DNA of 34,355 nt, taken from assembly GCA_032358255.1 (NCBI GenBank), contig JAULBX010027761.1, positions 1 to 34,355 on the forward strand. Reading direction: 5' to 3'. A model generated the notes under the pieces. The model was given only the letters and a program-made list of their open reading frames with translations, had not been told where the DNA came from and made no database searches. Origin of the DNA: Heterotrichella gracilis. Its lineage: Eukaryota; Sar; Xanthophyceae; Tribonematales; Xanthonemataceae. The translations under genes and the position numbers were made by a program. Below, in pieces: positions 1-9,231 of the stretch. Position 1 is the stretch's first letter; the number at the start of each line of letters is the position of its first letter.

Positions 1-217
1 TGTTTGGGCAAAACCTAAACCCTAAGCATCCCAAGGGCAGAAACGGGCTCGCATGGGATTGACTAATGTGGGTTCCACGTGGGTGTTGGCCGTGCACATG
101 GCTTCATGATCTAGCGAGGAATATGGAAAGCGGGGGAATGTACTGTGCTGTTGTACCACAGTATGCGCATCATTTGGGTCCGTTACGATTAATATTCTTC
201 CCTTACTTTCTACCCAG

Positions 218-1684
218 GTGACGCCACCGAGCACCTCATGTGGCGCGTCACGCATGGCGAGGGGCCCCAGGGTCTACACACAAAGCTGGCTGTGGTCATG
301 ATCGGAACCAACGACCTGGGATACGCGTCGCTGGAGGGGACCAGCCTACTGCACGTAAGGAGTGTGGGGGAGGGGGGCAGGATACGGTACTGCATATATC
401 AAATAATCAAATATTCAAATCAAAACAAATGGGGGGGAGCCCGTACTGCATGGACGGGAGGGCAAGTCTGGGTGGGGGGCAGGGTCTGCACATCAAGCAC
501 TGACCAGCTCCCTCCCTTTTCCAGGAACTGGCTCCCCGAGTGGCTGGCCGCATCACCGACATTGTATCGCACCTGCACCGATACACGCAGCACGTGCTGG
601 TGCTGGCGCTGCTGCCACGTGGCGACTACACGGCGCCCGGAGGAGACAGGGCCAACCTGGGCAACCCGCTGAACCAGGCGGTGACAGCCATCAACACCGC
701 GCTAAGGGAGTACAGCAGGGCGCATGCAACGGTGAGCGCTGGAGCCACAAATATAATGGTCTATATATAATTACAATAAGTATAAAAAGTATTTCGAGGG
801 TGCGTGGGGGGATTGTGATGGTCATTACTTATTTTACGAGTCAATATGTCATATTTAACTTGTATGAATATTACAGTAGATTGCTCATTTTTTGTTTTGA
901 GGGCGTGGGGGGGTAATTTATCTGAAGGAGTAATTTGACGATGGCACAGAGGATTTGGCAGCCCCTGGGTAAATTACAGAGTACAGAAACTCATGGTCTA
1001 AAGGCTGGTGTATGATCCGCTGCATGGCATTATGTGGGTGGCCGCATTGCGAGGGCTGTTGCGCTAGCGTACGCTGGGCGTGATTGTGATGTTCCTGGAC
1101 CATTACATGTGGCAGTTGTGCTTGGGCTGCCATGCGTGATGTTCTGGCCACAGGTCCATTTCATGGATTGCAAGGACGGCTTCATCCTTCAAGAGGAGAA
1201 TAGACTTAATGAGGACCTGATGCCGGATGTCATGCACCCGAATGGGAAAGGTGGGTTTTTAGAACTTGAGGGGACCAACTGCCCTGCAGCGCCATGGTCT
1301 TTGTCTTTTTTGTTTATTGTGTACGCTGCTGCCCATGTGCACAAACTCTACACCCATCACCCTCATCCCTTTTGATGTAACCCTAGTCGTGTGCCTTTTT
1401 ACTCAAGGCATCCCGCTCCTCTCCCATTGCATCCACCCCTAGGTGGAGCAGGTGCTGGCGATGGCTCTAAACCCTAAAACCCTAAACCCTAGCAACAGCA
1501 AACCAACTGATGTGCCTTTCCCTCCCCAGGCATGGAGCTCCTCTCCCAGTGCATCCACCCCCTGGTGGAGGAGGTGCTGGCGGTGGCAGGGGCGCTGGCA
1601 AACTCCACCCTGCAAGCAGCCGCGGACGATGAAACGGAGCGGCTGCGGCATCGGCTGCTGGCCAGGCATCGACTGATGTACTAG
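218..1684 (+). CDS. SGNH/GDSL hydrolase, PAF-acetylhydrolase beta/gamma-like (3' part)
   Basis: Four exons can be joined in phase: 218-354, 525-731, 1154-1250 and 1530-1684 (TAG stop). The first exon starts in phase 2, so the gene begins left of the window and its block I (nucleophile Ser) exon is missing. Visible family blocks: a GDATEHLMWR segment, the block III stretch VVMIGTND (oxyanion Asn), LLPRG, and the block V stretch DVMHPNGKG, which carries the catalytic Asp-x-x-His pair. This order and spacing match SGNH esterases of the platelet-activating-factor acetylhydrolase alpha-subunit type, which remove acyl groups from lipids or sugars. The substrate here cannot be told. The last ~45 residues are helical and family-variable. 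A decayed duplicate of the last exon lies at 1408-1465. Bases 1-217 are intron, with a short CCTAAACCCTAA tract near the left edge. All three splice joins agree in phase (0, 0, 1). Confidence 0.82.
1408..1466 (+). repeat. Exon echo of the SGNH hydrolase last exon
   Basis: This stretch closely copies the start of the real last exon (1530-1588), including the preceding polypyrimidine tract and AG. It carries an in-frame TAG where the real exon has CTG, so it cannot code. The copies are 122 bp apart, and a CCCTAAA-type tract at 1469-1492 lies between them. Confidence 0.85.
1469..1492. repeat. Telomere-like CCCTAAA tract in intron
   Basis: Three imperfect CCCTAAA units between the echo exon and the real last exon of the SGNH hydrolase gene. 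Confidence 0.85.
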
Positions 1685-2092
1685 GCGCTGTCGCTAGGGC
1701 CTTGGCGTGGGGTTTGCTGGGGTTTGTGGGTTAGGGATTGCAGGTGTTAGGGAAGGGGGAGTTGCACACAGGAGGCGTGGTCTACAGTGGGCCTTTTTAA
1801 TGATTAATGTTTCTCGGGATCATTGCACGCACCAGTGACAGGCCTGGTGCCGCAGTGCACCTTCAGTGGGAATATCCGAGTGTGCGGCATGCTGGGAAGG
1901 GGTGTGTTTTTTGGGAAGGAATGTGCGTATTTTGGTGCCTTGGCTGCTAGTGAGCCCAAGATTTAAGTGGGTTTGTTGTGTTGTTGTCAACTGCGCACCA
2001 CCAGACACCAGTTGACCTTGTGAGCTGCATTGCATGCCCGCATATCATCAATCTATTAATGAATATGGTTCTATTTTTGGAAGAATATTGTT
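1685..2092. other. Intergenic, 3' flank of the SGNH hydrolase gene
   Basis: No convincing coding exon on either strand. It presumably holds the 3' UTR of the gene on the left. No clear TGTAA-type polyadenylation signal (the usual chlorophyte signal) was seen. Confidence 0.4.
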
Positions 2093-2330
2093 TGACATGT
2101 ACCTGGCCTTATGAAGGTCCACTTGCAAGGTAAAAAAAGTGAACCCAATCTCGAGCTTTAAGCGGAGTCGGAACGAGCTGCAATCTGTCGTTTGCATGCA
2201 TGCAAAACGAATGCATGCATAATAAATATACCTGCACCTGCACACCCGTCTGTCACGATTTGCAGTAGGCACCTCCTTGATGACAAAGCGTACCGAATAA
2301 GTAACAAACTTGCAACACACCGTCGGCAGA
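2093..2330 (+). repeat. Dispersed ~230 bp duplicated upstream region, copy 1
   Basis: Aligns with 3985-4225 over roughly 230 bp. Shared blocks are CTTATGAAGGTCCACTTGCAA-like, GTCGTTTGCATGCATGC, TGTCACGAYTTGCAGTARGCA and GCATACCGAAYAAGT-like segments, separated by diverged sequence. Each copy sits about 150-250 bp upstream of a proposed translation start, so it may be a duplicated promoter or 5' UTR region. It also contains TGCATGCA palindromes. Confidence 0.65.
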
Positions 2331-2471
2331 AACCTCTTACTGCTGCCCAGCGATTTGTTGAACGTTACGCCTTTGGGTTCCTCTCGAGAGCTCTCTTTCA
2401 CCAGAGCTCTGGCTAGGTGGACCATAGCAACTTTTAGGCAACTTTAGGTATTAAAGCTACTTAAAAAAACC

Positions 2472-3425
2472 ATGCCCGCAAACAACTGCTGGCTTGTGAC
2501 TGCATACGGTGCACACGGTCAAGCACAACCCCCGCCGGGCCACGTCAAAACTCCGCAATGGCAGTCGCGGCACTCAGGAGGGACGCCGCGGATGCTATCT
2601 AGGAGCGACCTGCAGATGAGCACGGCGTTCTTTTCATCCGACTTGACCAAAGCGAGCTAGAAGCCTGGGAGGAGTTTGTTGCCAACAACCTCACGCCCTC
2701 AGAGGTGTTGAAGATATTGGAACAAGGTACCCACCAGTGTGCCGTTTAAACGACTTTGTTCTACCAAACCATGCATGTTCTGACCACACCATATGGTGGC
2801 CAATAAACCACATGCTATTTACCACTTGTGCACTGTGTTGCAAAGCACGCTTAGAAGCAAAGCACGCTTAGAAGCAAAGCACGCTTAGAAGTGCTGAGTT
2901 GGGGGCACTGTGCTGTGTAGTTTCTCAAAATCATTTTCTGTGCTTGTACCTGGCCATGGCCCCTCTGCAGCTACTTTTTTGAAGAACATAAGCTGTTATT
3001 TGACCACACCCACTACTGAGCAAATACCCTCCCCGGTACAGGACCGGTCACCTGGGAGATTATCTTGGCGACGCTCTGCCAGCTGGAGACCAAGATGAAG
3101 AGGAATGCCGACCGACTCGCCGTTGTGGAGCGCAGGCAAGTAGTACAAACCCAATAGTTGCAACAGGGATTTACATGAGAGTCAGCCACTATGTGCTGGT
3201 CAGTAGCACTGAACCCCTTTCCGCTTGTGTGGCCTCTCTACCAGGGTCAACAGCAGGGACAAGAAGAGGAGCTCCTCGAGGTTGAAGCCTGGAGTGGAGG
3301 CTGTGGCACGGGTCGTCAACAACCAGCTCCCAGCTGTTACAGAAAGCGGGGAGGAGGGCCTTGTTGAGCCCGCGGCCCCTGAAGGAGGCGGTGGGAGTGT
3401 GGGCAAGGGTGGGGCGGGAGCTTGA
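2472..3425 (+). CDS. Unrecognised small protein, uncertain 5' end
   Basis: Three exons join in phase: up to 2726, 3042-3135 and 3245-3425 (TGA). Together they read ...IRLDQSELEAWEEFVANNL... then ...TWEIILATLCQLETKMKR... then a basic, Ser-rich segment and a Gly-rich acidic tail. The middle part is amphipathic and probably helical. I do not recognise a family. The first exon is open from 2603, but no ATG lies in frame after a TAG at 2600-2602. Two starts are possible. One is ATG 2472 with a short intron 2496-2602 (GT...AG, phase 0), which reads MPANNCWL and then ERPADEHG. The other is ATG 2558 in the same frame as exon 1 but interrupted by the TAG, which would make this a pseudogene. The second intron (3136-3244) has a GC donor (AG/GCAAGT). 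Confidence 0.45.
2847..2891 (+). repeat. Short tandem repeat, three units
   Basis: Three back-to-back copies of a 17 bp unit (AAGCACGCTTAGAAGCA) in the first confirmed intron of the unrecognised gene. Confidence 0.9.
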
Positions 3426-3984
3426 GCACAGATACTGGACAAACTGCTGATATGGATTAGTACCTTGTGCGTCAACTCTTCTGCGGCTGTCTTTTCGTTT
3501 GAATGGGACGCTAACTGGTTTTTCGTTAGCTTTTTGTAACCATTGGGACACCAGGTTTAAGGGTCTATGGTTTATCAAGTTTAGCATAGGGCGCAGCTGC
3601 GGGTGGGTGTAGGGTTCAGGGTTAATAATGGGGGACATCTGCAATTGGGGTTTGCACTAATGGGGGCGTGCTCGTGCTGCAATGGAGTCCCTTTTCCCTA
3701 GATGCTAAACCCTACTCTCAACCCTGCACTCTCAATACCTCAACAACCCACACCCACACCCACATCACCACCCACACTTGGCTGGAGCTTCAAATCTGGG
3801 TCCAAGTTCAACAGTCTGTACCCTGCCCATAGCCACGTCACCACTGTGTCGAGGGAAGTGCTGAATGATCGGATAAGTGCACCTGAAGTTCGGAAGTGGG
3901 TTTGTATTTCGGGCTTCAATTGTACTGTGCACACCACTTGAATTTGACTCAAAGTTTGAGCAGTCAAAAATAGTGTAATTTGGA
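3426..3984. other. Intergenic, no gene seen
   Basis: 3' flank of the unrecognised gene. ORFs here are short, with mixed composition and no splice-consistent extensions. A low-complexity CCCACACCCACACC stretch lies near 3747-3775. Confidence 0.4.
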
Positions 3985-4225
3985 GTATACATACACCGAC
4001 CTTACGAAGATCCGCTTGCAAAGAGTACAAAATTGGAACCCCTGTGTTACTCGTATAGCTGGCTTGAGGCAATTTGCAACGATCTGCAAAACGGTGGCGC
4101 AATGTCGTTTGCATGCATGCATTATCCGTGCATAAAGTCCACGTTTGGTACATCCCCACGCTCTGTCACGACTTGCAGTAAGCATCTTCATTCTGAAAGC
4201 ATACCGAACAAGTCTTGAAGATGTC
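3985..4225 (+). repeat. Dispersed duplicated upstream region, copy 2
   Basis: Partner of 2093-2330. The best-conserved blocks are GTCGTTTGCATGCATGC (near 4103) and TGTCACGACTTGCAGTAAGC (near 4165). It lies about 240 bp upstream of the proposed ATG at 4462 of the DUF218 gene. Confidence 0.65.
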
Positions 4226-4461
4226 ACACACCGTTCCAGGCCTTAGTACTGGAAGGCCCAGTTACTTGCTGAACTTGGCCCGTTTGCCTGCCAGTCGCTG
4301 CTTTCAGCCGTGACATAAACATAGACTAAGTTCTGGTTTGCAGTAGCGCCTTTACCTCCGTTTGAACTGACGAGGAAAGCAACGTGCTTTGCAGTCCTTA
4401 CATCCATGCATATCTGCCACAAGGCCCACATACCCAGCAGCCCACAATTGAACTACTTGGT

Positions 4462-7400
4462 ATGTGGCTGGTCAAGGGCAAAGCCCCAGACCTGCTCCCT
4501 CAATACACCACCAATGGCGCCCTTTCCCAGAAACAGCGCCCTCTTTTTGATAGCTACATCAGCAGCAGGCCTAAGAAGAAGCGGGGAAGGCCTGACCAAC
4601 ACGCAGGCATACTGCTGGTAGCGCTGCTCACCATTGTGATCGTGGTAAACCAGGCGAGTAATGGCTGTCTGCAACCCTGGAGGACCACCTGCTGTGCTTG
4701 TAGAAATGTGATGGGTGATCTGGAGCAAGCAGGTATGGGTCAGGCGGACGAGGGAGGCTTTAGCTGGTGTTCCATTGGTGTGTCACTTTCATGAGTATGG
4801 TCGCTGCTGTTTGCAGATGGGTGTGGTGCCGTGGTTCAAGGGCGCACAGTTCCTCGGGGATTCCCGCCTCACCCCCTGACGGATCCCCACCCTAAACCCT
4901 AAACCCTAACCCCTAAACCCTAAACCCTAAACCCTAAACCCTGAACCATGCACCGCACCACCTCTCTTTGCCTCAAGGCTGGAGGTTGGTACTCGTTGCT
5001 CAAGCTCACACCATTGCAGGTGTGGTACCTGCACCACGACTCCAAAAAGAGTGCCCAGTTCAAGAGCCAGGGGAGGGCCTACCTCACCCCCGACCAGTTC
5101 CCCCACCCCCACCTCACCACCCTGGTCCTGGTAGCGTGCCACGCAGTCTTCACCGGGTTTGACTACACCAAGGCCGAAGACCCAGACTCCTGGTACCTGC
5201 TAGACTATCAAAAGGTGTGGGCGGGAGTGGGGGGGTGGGGGGATGGAGTGGGGTGAGGGGGTGTTTGGGTGGGGGAGGGGCACACTGGTGCCGTGCCATG
5301 CAGTGTTTGCCGGCATGCTCCGAATGACCATCCAAGGTTGAATCTCCAGACTCGCGGTTTCATGCTGGACTTGCTGAATGGACTGTCATAAGGTGATCTA
5401 AGCACCAGGGAAATGACCCTCACCATGAATGCTGGGGAAATCCCCATCCTGGGCTGAGGGCGGGTGGTGGTGGTGGGGGGTGGGGGGTGGGGGAGGCGGT
5501 GTGAAGACGGGCGGGGGGAGGTCAGTTAGGTGTGCGGGTGGGTGGATGCGTATGAAGAAGTTTTTTTTCGTTCCCAGGTGCCGGGCCAGTCCCAGCTGGG
5601 CATACAGCGATAAATTTGACAGAATCATTACAAATATAAAAGTATTTTATTTTCTCCCCCAGGTTCCGGGCCAGTCCCAATCCTTTGTGCAGCACATACA
5701 GCTGGGCATATAGGACTCGTTTTACAGAAATATCACAAATTCAACAAATATTTCCTTTCCCAGGTGCCGGGCCAGTCCCATTCCTTTGTGCAGCACATCC
5801 AGCTGGGCATACAGGAGGCGGCGCGTGACCCAGCCGCACTGCTGCTGTTCTCGGGTGGGCAGACCCGCAGGGATGCTGGGCCAAGGAGCGAGGGCGAGGG
5901 GTACTGGATGGTGGCTGAGGCGGCGGGGTGGTATGGCAGCAGGAATGTGCGCAACAGGGCGTTCACAGAGGTTAGTGTATACGGAAAATTACAACCCGTT
6001 GCACCACCTCCATTCATGGCTGCTCCTCCATGTGCAACTCCATGTCACCAAGGGGAAATGGCATGGAGTATATGTATGCACAATTCCAGGTCATTTTTCA
6101 TTTTTTTATTTTTTTGTCACGCCCTAGTGACTGCGTCTGTGCAGCTTATGCCAGCGCCTACCGTTACAACCCCATCAGCCAATCCTTGACCCTGAGGGTC
6201 GGGGTTTAAAACCCTAAACCTTGAGCCCCTCACCGCAGGAGCACGCGCGCGACAGCTTTGAGAACCTGCTGTTCAGCCTGTGCCGCTTCTACCAGCTCGA
6301 ACCCTGAGGGTCAGGGCCCAAAACCCTAAATCATAAACCCTAAACCCTGACAGCTTTGAGAACCTGCTGTTCAGCCTGTGTCGCTTCCACCAGCTCACGG
6401 GAGCCTACTCTTCAACAACCCTAAAACCCTAAACCCTGACAGGTAAACCGTCGTTGCAGGAGCAAGTGCGGGACAGGTTTGAACACCTAATTGTAAAACC
6501 TGAACCCAGGCCCCGTAACCGCAGGAGCATGCGCGTGACAGCTTTGAAAACCTTATGTTCAGCCTGTGCCGCTTCTACGAGCTGACGGGCGCCTACCCCC
6601 TGCGCCTGGTGGTGGTGGGCTACGAGTTCAAGCGGGACAGGTTCATGCACATGCATCGGGCCGCGCTGCGCTACCCGCTTGCCAACATGAGCTACACAGG
6701 CACACCCGCCCTCACGCCTGGAGCGCTGGAGGTATGGCCAGCAACAAAAATGGCGTCAGGACGATGAAATGTTAGAAATGTTTTCTTTGAAGCATGGGTG
6801 GCGGTGGGCTATGCGTTGTAGTGGCGGGGAGGGTAATGCACATGCACAGGGCTGCGCTGCGCTACCCGCTGGCCAACATGAGCTACACACGCACACCCGC
6901 GCTCACGCCGGGGCCGATGGAGGTATGGCCAGCCATGGAAGTGGAGGGTTGGACGGTTGCACTGGGGAGCTGCTGGATGAGGAGAACGCGCGCGGCATCC
7001 ACCTGCAATACATTTATCCCCATCTCCCACAGCACACGCACCCCAACAAGCCGCCACCCCACCACTGCCACCCGCCACCCACTCCTCCCACACCCGCAGG
7101 GTGAGAAGCGCACCGTGGCCGCCTTCCACTGCGAGCCCTACGGGTGCACGGGGAGCTGCTGGAGATAAAGAACGCGCACGACACCCACCTCCACTCTATC
7201 AACCCCCCACCCCCCACAGCACATGCATCCCCACAGCCGCCACTCGCCACTGCCACCCACCACCACCCCACCCTGTAGGGCGAGAAGCGCACCGTGGCCG
7301 CCTTCCACCGCGACCCCTACGGGTGCACTGGGGAGCTGCTGGAGAAGAAGAATGCACGCGACCCCTTTGCGGTGGGGCCCTACCTCAGCGCGCGCTGCCC

Positions 7401-7485
7401 CGCCATGGCGCCCCTGCTGTCTTACTGCAAGCCCACGGTGTACAAGGGGGCACTGCCGTGGGCGGGCAAGGGCGGGCCAAAATGA
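4462..7485 (+). CDS. DUF218-domain protein with N-terminal membrane anchor
   Basis: Proposed exons: 4462-4653, 5020-5214, 5764-5970, 6525-6731 and 7279-7485 (TGA), giving 335 aa, with every intron in phase 0. Exon 1 carries a basic patch (RPKKKRGRP) and a hydrophobic stretch (GILLVALLTIVIVV), consistent with a type II signal anchor. Exons 2-5 carry the DUF218 core: LVLVACHAVFTG, DYQK-VPGQ, LLLFSGGQTR, GPRSEGEGYW, and VVGYEFKRDRF followed by RAALRYPL. The match is to the eukaryotic DUF218 proteins of the fungal C57A10.07 type. Bacterial relatives (YdcF) have been linked to S-adenosylmethionine binding or envelope functions, and the function here is unknown. Exons 3, 4 and 5 are each exactly 207 nt. 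Joining exon 1 to exon 2 requires a GC donor (CAG/GCGAGT at 4654), so the N-terminus is the least certain part. The introns and 3' flank are full of decayed copies of this gene's own exons, listed separately. Confidence 0.75.
4818..4880 (+). repeat. Possible weak echo of DUF218 exon 2
   Basis: After a TTTGCAG acceptor-like site the sequence begins ATGGGTGTGGTGCCGTGG and later has GCRCAGTTC. It loosely resembles the start of exon 2 at 5020 (GTGTGGTACC...GCCCAGTTCAAG). It has no usable donor and runs to a stop. A telomere-like array follows directly. The resemblance is short and could be chance. Confidence 0.3.
4889..4943. repeat. Interstitial telomere-like array (CCCTAAA)n
   Basis: About seven near-perfect CCCTAAA units in intron 1 of the DUF218 gene, about 75 bp before the exon 2 acceptor. 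It is the longest such array in the window. Confidence 0.95.
5578..5712 (+). repeat. Two exon echoes of DUF218 exon 3
   Basis: Copy A (5578-5610) and copy B (5663-5712) each begin with CCCAG/GTNCCGGGCCAGTCCCA, as the real exon does at 5764. Copy A has lost the middle (SHSFVQHI) and soon stops. Copy B matches the first ~16 codons and then hits TAG. The three acceptors are spaced 85 and 101 bp apart, and both echo acceptors look as good as the real one. Confidence 0.93.
6190..6490 (+). repeat. Three exon echoes of DUF218 exon 4, with telomere-like tracts
   Basis: Decayed copies of the exon 4 start lie at 6241-6300 (keeps a CACCGCAG acceptor, then stops after CRFYQLEP), 6351-6410 (no acceptor, starts inside the exon) and 6458-6490 (first ~10 codons, diverged). 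The real exon starts at 6525. Between them lie AACCCTAAA tracts at about 6205, 6325-6350 and 6418-6440. Part of the telomere-like sequence belongs to the duplicated unit, because CCTGAGGGTC precedes a CCCTAAA run in two units. Confidence 0.92.
6801..6931 (+). repeat. Exon echo of the DUF218 exon 4 3' half
   Basis: Copies the last ~125 nt of exon 4 (6605-6731), from GTGGGCTAYG through ATGGAG and the donor GGTATGGCCAG. The start has decayed (stop codon at VGYAL), but the last ~80 nt are close to identical. It lies just downstream of the real exon and keeps the donor. Confidence 0.93.
6942..7278 (+). repeat. Two exon echoes of DUF218 exon 5 (~180 bp tandem unit)
   Basis: The GCACTGGGGAGCTGCTGG block of the real exon (7324) recurs at about 6958 and 7146. 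The middle copy (from 7100) keeps an acceptor and the first 22 codons (EKRTVAAFHCEPYG) but has a one-base deletion in that block, which shifts the frame. The spacer, rich in CCACCCACCAC-type sequence with a CACAGCACA motif, is part of the repeated unit. Unit lengths are about 188 and 179 bp. Confidence 0.93.
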
Positions 7486-7900
7486 TACATGTATATTATA
7501 TAAGGAGTACACTGCCGTTGACAGGCAGGGATTTCTTGGAGGAGGATAGAGGGTCCCGGACGGGATTGGGGCAAACAGGGTGTCTTCTGCATGCACATGG
7601 CATGGCATGGCATGACAGGGCACCTCGCTGCCCATGGTGTACAAGGGGGCGTTGTCATGAGCGGGCACAGGGCGGAGCAGTTGAGTATTTACATTAGATA
7701 AGGACTGCAAGCCCAATGGGTCCAAGGGGGCGCTGCCGTGGGCGGGCAAGGGGTCCCCCAACAGAACGGGCGGGGGCGGGGGCGGGGGCCAGAATGATTG
7801 CATGACATGTATATTGTACATTGTATATTAGATGAGGATTGAAGCAGGCTTGAGTTCATCAATCAACATGTAATGCCACAACGCCGCGCGCGGCCTAGAT
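7486..7900 (+). repeat. 3' flank of the DUF218 gene with two echoes of its coding end
   Basis: Two decayed copies of the last ~50 coding bases lie at 7625-7675 and 7704-7755. They share GTACAAGGGGGCRYTG and CCGTGGGCGGGCAAGGG with 7437-7470. The second copy also carries the CATGTATATTRTA stretch that follows the real stop. A TGTAA motif at 7869 could be a polyadenylation signal of the chlorophyte type. Confidence 0.8.
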
Positions 7901-9231
7901 GCATATGCTGGTGCGGCATCGGTTTGCCCTAACCTTTAACGTTTAAATATATCACGTTAGTGATCCCCACGCCGATGTTGATTCTGAATCAATTGCAATA
8001 ATATCATCATTTCCTCCGCATCGGAGGCTCCTCATAGGCAATCAAATTTAGTCTTATTAAGAAAAGAAAAGAAAAGAAAACAAACGCCAAAGGCGTACAT
8101 AAGGCGGCATAGCAGTTACGCATAGCCCCCACCAAAAGGAGTCAATCAGGAAAGCCATCACGCGGGGGGAAAAAGGCAGCGGAGGAAGGGGGGGTAGCAG
8201 CGGGGCGTCCACGGGGATGGCGAGGAATGGAGGGGAAAACGCTAGTGGGTGAAGTGAGGCCGTGAGTGGGGTGGGCAAGGATGGGCAAGGGGTGCGTAGG
8301 AAAAGGGGCGAGGACAGGGTGAGAGTGGAAAACAGGCAAGTGGTGTGGCTGGGAAATGTGGGTGGGGACGGAGGGGTGTGGGGGGGTGGGAAAAAATGGA
8401 GCGGGGGGGGAGTGGGGCGGGGGGAGTCGTGGTGGGGAGGGTGGAGGGCGCCATATGCTGGCTAACAGTATGGGTGGGTGGGGGCGCCATTTAACTTAAA
8501 AAGTAATTTTCCCCAGACTGCATCCAAATTCTGCTGGCCCAGGCGTAGCCTTGGCAACTTGAAGGTTCGGCCTATACAGTAATAACATAGGCAGGTGCGT
8601 GCACGTGATGCTTAGAGTATGCCATGCATGGTACAGTTTCAGCATGTCATGATACCTTATCCATCCACCCATATATGTATCAGCCTTGGATAGTACGGTA
8701 TTACCGCCACTACAAGCCTACTTTATAGACCTTGTGGTAGCAACGGAACTGTTACAGTAACATTCAATGTAACATGCAACCGTGATGCGCAACCATCCAT
8801 TCCAATGCAGGTTCTACAAGGCCCATTAATGCCTTAGAAGCTGGACCATTTAATTTCGATAGAATCAGTCATGTATGTGCATGCATCCAAGGAGTCTTGG
8901 GCTACTGAACGCATGGACGTTACAGTCTGTACCCGCAACATGGTACCCGTGTTCACCAAACCATGCCATACCATGCATGGTCCTGCAGCTGACGCATCAC
9001 ACTGGGCACAGCAAAAAGGGGCCAGGCCCCACACAGCCAAGGTGGTTGCAGCTCAGTGGGAACGAGCTTCTAATCCACACCAACCCACCGCCGTGGCCCA
9101 AATTAAGAGCATCCTCCACTGCTGAAGGCGCGCTCCTCCACCCCGTCACATATTAAAAGTGCACGGCTGTGGGTTGGATGTTGGGGTGCGGGTGGCCGCG
9201 GCAGTGGGGGTGGGTGTGGCCCATGTCCCAG
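7901..9231. other. Intergenic region with low-complexity blocks
   Basis: No supportable gene. An AAAAG repeat lies at about 8058-8081. A purine/G-rich block fills about 8160-8480, with runs such as GGGTGGGGACGGAGGGG; the Pro-rich ORFs opposite it are composition artefacts. Palindromic CCATGCATGG sites occur at about 8628 and 8971. The region lies between the 3' ends of two convergent genes. Confidence 0.5.

Noticed and set aside
1034-1153. Possible further echo of SGNH exon 3 (GTGATGTTCCTGGACCATTACATG)
   Set aside because: It only loosely resembles the sequence around the 1154 acceptor; similarity is too short to separate from chance.
2600-2602. TAG reassigned to a sense codon
   Set aside because: TAG serves as the stop of the SGNH, PRP38 and H3 genes in this window, so a changed nuclear code is not supported.
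7138-7821. 227-codon open frame on the minus strand
   Set aside because: It overlaps the duplicated DUF218 exon 5 region on the opposite strand. The plus-strand exons match a known family, so the frame is a GC-rich shadow.
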